A stretch of 64,000 nucleotides of DNA from Thermomonas sp. Lineage in GTDB: Bacteria; Pseudomonadota; Gammaproteobacteria; Xanthomonadales; Xanthomonadaceae. The notes beneath the pieces were generated by a model. The model had not been told where the DNA came from, did not search any database, and was given only the letters and a program-made list of their open reading frames with translations. The DNA lies in the NCBI RefSeq assembly GCF_029945965.1, contig NZ_JAQSDO010000015.1:310001-374000 (forward strand), in the 5' to 3' direction. The position numbers and the translations under genes are program-made. Below are positions 57,520-64,000 of this stretch, one piece after another. Every line of letters starts with the position of its first letter. Position 1 is the first letter of the stretch.

Positions 57520-57586
57520 ATTTCCTGCAGGAATTGCTCGACTATTACTGATCTCAGTCAGGAAACTTCACTCTGACCCCTTTTCA
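57501..57586. repeat. intergenic hairpin element, GGGGTCAGAGTGAA type, carrying both stop codons
   Basis: TGAAAAGGGGTCAGAGTGAA (57501-57520) followed by TTTCCTG pairs with the mirror arm at 57559-57586 (20 bp perfect, one bulge, 7 bp). The loop is about 31 nt. It is the strongest copy in the window. The plus-strand gene reads into the left arm (EKGSE, TGA 57517-57519) and the minus-strand gene reads into the right arm with the same codons (EKGSE, TGA at 57568-57570). The structure would also serve as bidirectional terminator. Confidence 0.9.
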
Positions 57587-58818
57587 AGCCACCGCACCGC
57601 TGCAGACCCCGCGCGCAGGCCGCTGGCAAAGCATGCTGTAAGCAGGTAGCCACCGGTTGGAGCTTCCCAGTCCAGCATCTCGCCCGCGCAAAACACGCCA
57701 GGTAATTTGCGCAGCATCAGGCCATCGTCCAATGTTCCCAGGCGCACGCCACCGGCGCTTGAGATCACTTCCGCAATCGGTCGAGCTGCAGTCAGACGCA
57801 ATGGCAATCGCTTCAACGTCGTAGCCACGTGCGACATGTCGTGTAACTCATCCTTGTTCAATATTTCAAGCAGCAAGGCAGTTTTGACGCCGGTAAGGCC
57901 GGCCTGCCGCCGCAGGTATTCGCTCAAGCTACGGCCGTTGCGTGGCTTGCCGAGGTCGCGTTGCAGTCGTTCCAGTTCGCGGCCCGGCACCAGGTCGAGG
58001 GTGAGCCTGGCTTCGCCATGACGAGCGATTGCATCGCGCAGGTCTGCGGATAGCGCATAGATCAAACTGCCTTCGATGCCGGTTGCAGTGATGACGCATT
58101 CACCCTGCTGGGAATGTTCGATGCCCTTCGCATCGCGCCAATGCGCGACCACCGGTTTCAGCGGCGCGCCAGCATGGCGCTGTGCAAGATGTGTGCTCCA
58201 GCCGATGTCGAAGCCGCAGTTGGCCGGTTGCAGCGGGGAGACATCGATGCCGTGTTCGGTCAACGCCTCGACCCATGCGCCATCGGAGCCCAGCTCCGGC
58301 CAACTGCCACCGCCCATCGCCAGCACCACCGCATCGGCGGCAACGCATCGCTCGCCGTCCGCCGTAGCGAAACGCAGGTCGCCGTTTTCACTCCAGCCCA
58401 GCCAGCGATGCTGGACATGGAATGTGACGCCGGATTCGCGCAATCGCCGTACCCAGCTGCGCAGCAATGGTGCAGCCTTGCGGTCCATCGGGAACACCCG
58501 GCCTGAGCTTCCGACATAGGTCTCGATGCCGAATCCGCGTGCCCATTCGCGCAGGGCATCGCCATTGAAATCGTCCAGCCAGCGCCCGACCTCGGCAGCG
58601 CGTTCGCGATAGCGCGCATCGAAGCCGGGACGCGTTTCGGAATGGGTCAGGTTCAGCCCGCCCTTGCCGGCGATCAGGAACTTGCGACCGACGGAGCCTT
58701 TCGCATCAAACAGATCCACCGCCAGGCCCGCTTTACTCGCGACCTCGGCGGCCATCAGGCCGGCTGGGCCGCCGCCGACAATGGCGAGGCGTTTGGAAGT
58801 GGTTTGCGTGACAGGCAT
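57568..58818 (-). CDS. HI0933-like flavoprotein, TIGR03862 type
   Basis: A 416-residue NAD(P)/FAD-dependent oxidoreductase of the HI0933/BaiN class, TIGR03862 subgroup. The Rossmann start is KRLAIVGGGPAGLMAAEVASKAGLAVDLFDAK near residue 8, followed by VGRKFLIAGKGGLNLTHSE, the signature of the class. AVVLAMGGGSWPELGSDGAW, AGGVRLGTLDDGLMLRKLPGVFCAGEMLDWEAPTGGYLLTACFASG complete the FAD-binding parts. The physiological substrate is unknown. ATG 58818 matches the family start. The final residues EKGSE and the stop come from the hairpin element. A second HI0933 homologue lies at 60744. Confidence 0.85.
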   Translation of the reverse strand: MPVTQTTSKRLAIVGGGPAGLMAAEVASKAGLAVDLFDAKGSVGRKFLIAGKGGLNLTHSETRPGFDARYRERAAEVGRWLDDFNGDALREWARGFGIETYVGSSGRVFPMDRKAAPLLRSWVRRLRESGVTFHVQHRWLGWSENGDLRFATADGERCVAADAVVLAMGGGSWPELGSDGAWVEALTEHGIDVSPLQPANCGFDIGWSTHLAQRHAGAPLKPVVAHWRDAKGIEHSQQGECVITATGIEGSLIYALSADLRDAIARHGEARLTLDLVPGRELERLQRDLGKPRNGRSLSEYLRRQAGLTGVKTALLLEILNKDELHDMSHVATTLKRLPLRLTAARPIAEVISSAGGVRLGTLDDGLMLRKLPGVFCAGEMLDWEAPTGGYLLTACFASGLRAGSAAVRWLEKGSE

Positions 58819-58887
58819 CTGCACATGATTCCACGGCTGGCCGCGAATGCCGATGCCCGGGTTGGACCACATCCGTACAATGAGGCC

Positions 58888-59667
58888 ATGTGGACCGCCA
58901 TTACCCGTGAAGTCAGCCCTGCGCTGGCCGGATGTGAACTCTCGTTCGTGCCGCGCAATCCGATTGATATCGCGCTTGCGCGCCGGCAGCACGCGGCCTA
59001 TTGCCGTGCGCTTGAATCGCTGGGTTGCGACGTCATCGAGCTTCCAGCGCTGCCGGGCTATCCGGACTCAGTGTTCGTCGAGGACGTGGCTCTGGTGTTC
59101 GACGAGGTCGCCATCGCGACCCGTCCTGGCGCCAAATCCCGCCGTGGCGAAGGCGATGCGGTGCATGAAGTGCTTGGCAGTTTGCGGCCACTGTCGCGAA
59201 TACAGGCCCATGGCACGCTGGATGGCGGCGACGTATTGCGCATTGGCAAGCGTGTGTTCGTGGGTATCTCCGCGCGCAGTAACGAGGCGGGCAGGGCGCA
59301 GCTACGCAAATTGCTCGCCCCACATGGCTACACGGTGGAAGGCGTTGCAACCCGTGAATGCCTGCATCTGAAATCGGCGGTGACCCAGGTCGCCGACGAC
59401 ATGCTACTGGTGAATCCTGCCTGGCTGGCGGACGCTTCGCCGTTTGCCAGCTTCCGGATGCTCGAGGTCGATCCCGACGAGGAGCACGCGGCGAACGCGG
59501 TGCGCGTCGGCAACGCAATTCTCTATCCGGATTGTTTCCCGAAGACCCTTGCGCGGTTGCGGGCGCAAGGCATCCACGTCACCACTGTCGATGTGTCCGA
59601 ATTGCAGAAGGCCGAGGGCGCCGTGACCTGCTGCAGCCTGCTGCTGCGCACCTCGACACCTGCATGA
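58888..59667 (+). CDS. N(G),N(G)-dimethylarginine dimethylaminohydrolase (DDAH)
   Basis: A 259-residue amidinotransferase-superfamily hydrolase. It removes methylamines from asymmetric dimethylarginine, giving citrulline. Signatures: YPDSVFVEDVALVF near 58-72 (the Asp/Glu-Asp binding the guanidino group), HGTLDGGDVLRIGKRVFVGISARSN near 108-132, CLHLKSAVTQVADD with the catalytic His160, and the nucleophile cysteine in EGAVTCCSLLLR near 251. The double cysteine is usual for the family. An arginine deiminase-related activity is the alternative. The ATG overlaps none; its stop (59665-59667) overlaps the trhO-like start ATG by 3 bp. Divergent from TIGR03862. Confidence 0.85.
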   Translation: MWTAITREVSPALAGCELSFVPRNPIDIALARRQHAAYCRALESLGCDVIELPALPGYPDSVFVEDVALVFDEVAIATRPGAKSRRGEGDAVHEVLGSLRPLSRIQAHGTLDGGDVLRIGKRVFVGISARSNEAGRAQLRKLLAPHGYTVEGVATRECLHLKSAVTQVADDMLLVNPAWLADASPFASFRMLEVDPDEEHAANAVRVGNAILYPDCFPKTLARLRAQGIHVTTVDVSELQKAEGAVTCCSLLLRTSTPA

Positions 59668-60413
59668 TCCTGAATATCGCCGCCTATCTGTTCGTCGGCA
59701 TTGACGATGCCGATGGCCTGGCGATTCGGATTCGCGAGCAGGCAGAGGCCGCTGCACTGCGCGGTAGCGTGCTGGTGGCACCAGAAGGCATCAACCTGTT
59801 CCTGGCTGGCGGTGAAGCGCCGTTGCGCGGGTTCCTCGACTGGCTGCGGGACGATGCGCGATTTTCTGGCATAAAAACCAAGGAAAGCTGGAGCGAGACG
59901 CTGCCCTTCGCGCGACTGAAGGTGAAGCGCAAGGACGAGATCATCGCGTTCCGTCGCGATGCTGCCGTGCCGCTTGATCGCGAGCGTGCACCATCGGTGG
60001 ATCCAGCTACCTTGGTGCGCTGGATCGAACAAGGCCATGACGATGCCGGCAAGCCACTGGTGTTACTGGATACCCGCAACCGCGAGGAGGTCACTTTCGG
60101 CAGTTTTACCAGTGCGTTGACGTTGCCAATCGACAATTTCACCGAGTTGCCAGCCGCGCTCGCGTTGCATCGCGAAACACTGCGTGATTCAACGGTGGTG
60201 AGTTTCTGCACCGGCGGCATCCGCTGTGAGAAAGCCGCGTTGTGGCTGCGCCATGACGGCATGGACAACCTGCTGCAGCTGGACGGCGGCATCCTTGGGT
60301 ATTTCGAACAGGTCGGTGGCTTCGGCTACGACGGCCGTTGCTTCGTGTTCGACGAGCGGGTGGCGCTGGATTCTTCGTTACAGCCATTGGTGGATAACCA
60401 TGCGACTGCTTGA
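59664..60413 (+). CDS. trhO: tRNA uridine-34 hydroxylase-like rhodanese protein TrhO (UPF0176)
   Basis: A 249-residue TrhO/YceA-type protein, catalysing prephenate- or oxygen-dependent 5-hydroxylation of uridine 34 in tRNA. The N-terminal part NIAAYLFVGIDDADGLAIRIREQAEA and APEGINLFLAGG-like segment (GSVLVAPEGINLFL) precede a rhodanese domain: PLVLLDTRNREEVTFGSF near 120-138, and the catalytic cysteine in VVSFCTGGIRCEKAALWL near 188 (CTGGIRCxK is diagnostic). It ends before the C-terminal zinc-like extension of full-length YceA, so it belongs to the shorter version. The ATG overlaps the DDAH stop. Confidence 0.85.
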   Translation: MILNIAAYLFVGIDDADGLAIRIREQAEAAALRGSVLVAPEGINLFLAGGEAPLRGFLDWLRDDARFSGIKTKESWSETLPFARLKVKRKDEIIAFRRDAAVPLDRERAPSVDPATLVRWIEQGHDDAGKPLVLLDTRNREEVTFGSFTSALTLPIDNFTELPAALALHRETLRDSTVVSFCTGGIRCEKAALWLRHDGMDNLLQLDGGILGYFEQVGGFGYDGRCFVFDERVALDSSLQPLVDNHATA

Positions 60414-60443
60414 GTTCGTGGCATTTCGGCAAGGAACCCGTGC

Positions 60444-60596
60444 ATGAGCTGGATTGCGATTATCGCGATCATCCTCGGCACCTGGCTGGCCATCAAGGTG
60501 GTCGGCGCGGCGTTCAAGCTTGCGGTTTGGCTGGCTGTGCTTGGCGTTGCGTATTGGTTCCTGGCGCCGTATCTCGGACTTCCGAAGCTTTTCTGA
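60444..60596 (+). CDS. small membrane protein, 50 residues
   Basis: MSWIAIIAIILGTWLAIKVVG, then AAFKLAVWLAVLGVAYWFLAPYLGLPKLF: two hydrophobic helices, each about 17-20 residues, separated by a short basic linker. AAGGAA lies 7 nt before the ATG, and third positions are GC-rich. Such two-helix proteins are often found as stress or transport partners, but the role is unknown. It lies 30 nt downstream of trhO and probably shares its transcript. Confidence 0.6.
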   Translation: MSWIAIIAIILGTWLAIKVVGAAFKLAVWLAVLGVAYWFLAPYLGLPKLF

Positions 60597-60743
60597 TGCT
60601 TTGATTTCGGTGGGCCGCTGTGAGCGTGTTTGCGCGGGGTCCCGGCGCCTAGCGACGCGCGTTCGCTACGCGGCTCGAAATGCCGCTACGCGAACACCCG
60701 ACGCTCTCGCCGCTGTGCTGATTCGTGGTACGTGTCAGTCCAG

Positions 60744-61934
60744 TTAAAGCGCGCTGCCGGCGGCGTGGCCTGACGCCCACGCCCACTGAAAGTTGTAGCC
60801 GCCAAGCCAGCCGGTGACATCGACTACTTCGCCGATGAAATACAGGCCCGGCACATGGCGCGACATCATCGTGGTCGATGACAGGCTGTCTGTATCCACG
60901 CCGCCCAGTGTCACTTCAGCCGTTCTATAGCCCTCGGTGCCGCTTGCGATAAGTGGCCATGACGACAACAGTTCCTTGATCCCGCGAAGTTCCGGATCGT
61001 TGTATTGCCGCAGCGATTTGTTGGTGATCCAGTGTTCGCACAATCGTTGTGCAAAGCGCTTGGGCAGGACTTCGCCGAGCAGCGTTCTCAGCTCCGCGTC
61101 GCGCCGGCTTTGCTGCCATTCGCGAAATAACGCGTCGATATCGTGCCCGGGAAGCAGATCCAGGCGCAGGTCATCACCGGGTTGCCAGAAACTCGAGATC
61201 TGCAGGATCGACGGCCCGCTGATCCCACGATGGGTGACCAGCATGAAGTTGCGAAAACTCGTGCCGTTGCAGCGCGCCTCGATCGGCAACGACACTCCCG
61301 CCAAGTCCTGCATGCGCTCAGCATGCTTGCCGGTGAGGGTCAGCGGCACCAGCCCGGCGCGGGTCGGCAACACTTCATGGCCGAACTGTTTCGCAAGCGC
61401 GTAGCCGAAGCCGCTGGCGCCCATGCTCGGAATCGACAAACCGCCGCTAGCGACTACCACTGCATCCGTATCGAACGTGCCTTGCGAGGTGTGCAGCTTG
61501 AAGCCACCGGCATCGGGTTGGGTAACGCGTTCAATGCTGCAATGCGTGCGCACTTCGACGCCGGCCGCAGCGCATTCGTCCAGGAAGAGTTTCACGATCT
61601 GCTTCGACGATTCGTCGCAGAACAGCTGGCCAAGTTCCTTCTCGTGCCAGGCAATGCCGTGCCGTTCCACCAGTTCGATGAAATGCCACGGTGTGAAGCG
61701 CGCCAGCGCTGACTTGCAGAAATGCGGATTCGCCGACAGGAAATTGTCCGGCGTGGTGCCGGTATTGGTGAAATTGCAGCGCCCGCCGCCGGACATCAGG
61801 ATCTTCTTGCCGACCTTGTTGGCGTGGTCCAGCATCAGCACGCGCTTGCCGCGGCGGCCAGCGGTGATGGCGCACATCAAACCGGCTGCGCCAGCGCCGA
61901 TGACGATTGCATCGAAGTTCGCATTTCCGGTCAC
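60744..61934 (-). CDS. BaiN/RdsA-like NAD(P)/FAD-dependent oxidoreductase (HI0933 family)
   Basis: A 396-residue flavoprotein of the HI0933 family. NFDAIVIGAGAAGLMCAITAGRRGKRVLMLDHANKVGKKILMSGGGRCNFTNTG is the FAD/NAD-binding start with the GGGRCNFTN signature of the group. Further parts: LGQLFCDESSKQIVKLF, GVSLPIEARCNGTSFRNFMLVTHRGISGPSILQISSF, and the end PGLYFIGEVVDVTGWLGGYNFQWAWASGHAAGSAL. The gene overlaps nothing: the GTG at 61934 follows the GATase stop by 4 nt, with GGGTATGA as ribosome site, so the two form an operon. The substrate is unknown. A second paralogue lies at 57568. Confidence 0.85.
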   Translation of the reverse strand: MTGNANFDAIVIGAGAAGLMCAITAGRRGKRVLMLDHANKVGKKILMSGGGRCNFTNTGTTPDNFLSANPHFCKSALARFTPWHFIELVERHGIAWHEKELGQLFCDESSKQIVKLFLDECAAAGVEVRTHCSIERVTQPDAGGFKLHTSQGTFDTDAVVVASGGLSIPSMGASGFGYALAKQFGHEVLPTRAGLVPLTLTGKHAERMQDLAGVSLPIEARCNGTSFRNFMLVTHRGISGPSILQISSFWQPGDDLRLDLLPGHDIDALFREWQQSRRDAELRTLLGEVLPKRFAQRLCEHWITNKSLRQYNDPELRGIKELLSSWPLIASGTEGYRTAEVTLGGVDTDSLSSTTMMSRHVPGLYFIGEVVDVTGWLGGYNFQWAWASGHAAGSAL

Positions 61935-61938
61935 GCGC

Positions 61939-62694
61939 TCATACCCATTCACGCGATGGCAGGGTGTAAATTCGCTGCGGGCGGCCAACCAGGTCCAGGA
62001 AACCGTTGAATACAGCGTCCGCGTGTTGTTGCATGCCGGCAATGTGCTCGCTGGTCATGGACTGGATCGTGGCCGCGCCGGTTTCGCCATGCAAGGCATC
62101 AAGTTCTTCGCGATAGAGGGGGTTCTGCAGCCAGCGTTCGATCAAGGGCGCATCCATCTCCAGATGAAACTGCAAGCCATACGCATTGGTCCCCCAACGG
62201 AAGGCCTGTGGTTCGCAGGTCTCGGTGCGGGCCAGGTGCTGCGCGCCATCAGGAATGCTGAAGCTTTGTCCGTGCCACTGGAATACCGGTGCGTCGTTCG
62301 TGAGCGGTGCAAGCACTGGGTCGGCGCGACCGGCATCGGTGAGTTGCAGTCGGTGCCAGCCGATTTCCGTTACCGGATGCCGGCGCACTGGCGCGCCGAG
62401 TGCATGCGCCAGTAGTTGTGCGCCCAGGCATATGCCGAGGACCGGCTTGCCTTGCTTGAGCATGGCTTCGATCACGCGTAGTTCGGTGCGCAGGTGCGGG
62501 CGTTCGGCCTGGTCATCGACGTTCATCGGGCCACCGAGCACGATCAGGCCGCGATAGCGATCCACTTGCGGCTGCGCGTCCGGTTCGCGTTCAAGATTGA
62601 CGAAGCGGATCCGGTGGCCGCGCCGCCGGATCAGCGGATCCAGCGTGCCCAGGGGTTCGGCGGCGACGTGTTGGAAGACCAGGATGCGGGGCAT
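61939..62694 (-). CDS. class I glutamine amidotransferase (GMP synthase-like)
   Basis: A 251-residue GATase of the GMP synthase-like class. The catalytic triad can be seen: the nucleophile in GKPVLGICLGAQLLAHALG near 90, the histidine and glutamate in AYGLQFHLEMD near 175. RYRGLIVLGGPMNVDD near 50 and the N-terminal MPRILVFQHVAAEPLGTLDPLIRRRGH fit the group. Ammonia produced would feed an associated enzyme; here the following HI0933-type oxidoreductase gene is 4 nt downstream, but whether it is the acceptor is unknown. Other members are GMP synthase-like proteins without a partner. Upstream lies the cloverleaf REP element. Confidence 0.85.
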   Translation of the reverse strand: MPRILVFQHVAAEPLGTLDPLIRRRGHRIRFVNLEREPDAQPQVDRYRGLIVLGGPMNVDDQAERPHLRTELRVIEAMLKQGKPVLGICLGAQLLAHALGAPVRRHPVTEIGWHRLQLTDAGRADPVLAPLTNDAPVFQWHGQSFSIPDGAQHLARTETCEPQAFRWGTNAYGLQFHLEMDAPLIERWLQNPLYREELDALHGETGAATIQSMTSEHIAGMQQHADAVFNGFLDLVGRPQRIYTLPSREWV

Positions 62695-62767
62695 GGCGGA
62701 ACTATGCCAAAAGCGTGCCTCATGTAGAAATCAACGCCGGCATATGGGTATGCGTTGCAGTTGAACC

Positions 62768-62814
62768 GTAGAGCGGGGCTTGCCCCGCTTCAAGCGCAGC
62801 AAGCTGCGCTCTAC
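62768..62814. repeat. composite REP-like palindrome
   Basis: GTAGAGC (62768-62774) pairs with GCTCTAC (62808-62814). Between them lie two further perfect hairpins: GCGGGGC/GCCCCGC (62773-62779, 62782-62788) and GCGCAGC/GCTGCGC (62794-62800, 62803-62809). The structure could fold as a cloverleaf. The core GAGCGGGGCTTGCCCCGC resembles well-known REP cores. It lies between the DEAD-box helicase stop and the GATase start and could stop or protect the helicase transcript. Confidence 0.7.
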
Positions 62815-62828
62815 AAGATCCGCTGGCC

Positions 62829-64000
<1,172 letters not shown>

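Noticed and set aside
59358-59663. Upstream extension of the trhO-like frame
   Set aside because: It overlaps the DDAH gene in another frame; the family start MILNIAAYLF at 59664 fits with the stop/start overlap.

Overview
The window reads as chromosomal DNA of a high-GC gammaproteobacterium, most likely order Lysobacterales (Xanthomonadales), perhaps a Rhodanobacteraceae relative. This placement is inferred from gene style: many signal-peptide hydrolases, Lysobacterales-type small proteins, alpha-amino acid ester hydrolase, a lipoprotein azurin, and dispersed hairpin elements of the GGGTCAGAGTGGAC and GGGACGGAGG kinds. I see no rRNA, tRNA, CRISPR array, prophage or intact transposase. No gene-free stretch exceeds about 300 bases; the longer gaps hold hairpin elements or gene remnants.

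Layout. 1-4.5 kb: maleylacetoacetate isomerase (cut by the window edge), a secreted hypothetical protein, a frameshifted membrane gene, an AI-2E family transporter and DUF6164. 4.7-9.1 kb: a large PAS/GAF/GGDEF/EAL protein convergent with a PAS-GGDEF gene that carries an internal stop. 9.1-15.6 kb: DJ-1/PfpI protein, winged-helix/TPR regulator divergent from a tautomerase, TrmY-like methyltransferase, fatty acid hydroxylase, DUF488 plus 3-methyladenine glycosylase, a 50-residue acidic protein, a YdeI-type protein and the stub of a flavoprotein gene. 15.7-24.8 kb: ester hydrolase, NAD-binding protein, a MacAB-like exporter operon, DUF1328, and an ABC-2 exporter divergent from a DUF2975/XRE pair.

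24.8-40.4 kb: a run of mostly single housekeeping or secreted enzymes: geranylgeranyl-reductase-like flavoprotein, cytochrome b561, a COG2521-like methyltransferase divergent from a RIO1 kinase, histidine phosphatase, M14 peptidase, rRNA pseudouridine synthase, CPBP protease, azurin, cupin, an M20 homologue with altered metal ligands, and a PLP trans-sulfuration enzyme divergent from an Lrp-type regulator. 40.4-53.7 kb: a propeller-sensor diguanylate cyclase, two decayed genes (FUSC and CSS-EAL), peroxiredoxin, methyltransferase, TMEM175-like channel, BlaI/M56 pair, two gene remnants (nitroreductase, OmpA domain) and a MASE2 diguanylate cyclase. 53.8-64 kb: DksA-type zinc finger, Gln/Arg-rich secreted protein, M1 aminopeptidase, two HI0933-like flavoproteins, DDAH, TrhO, a GATase and a DEAD-box helicase cut by the window end.

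Two themes link the genes. First, cyclic-di-GMP signalling is dense: three intact GGDEF or GGDEF/EAL genes and two broken ones. Second, hairpin elements with conserved arms and loops sit at gene ends and next to decayed genes. In one case (57501-57586) the element supplies the last codons and the stop of both convergent genes. Broken reading frames are reported from the raw sequence and cannot be separated here from sequencing error.
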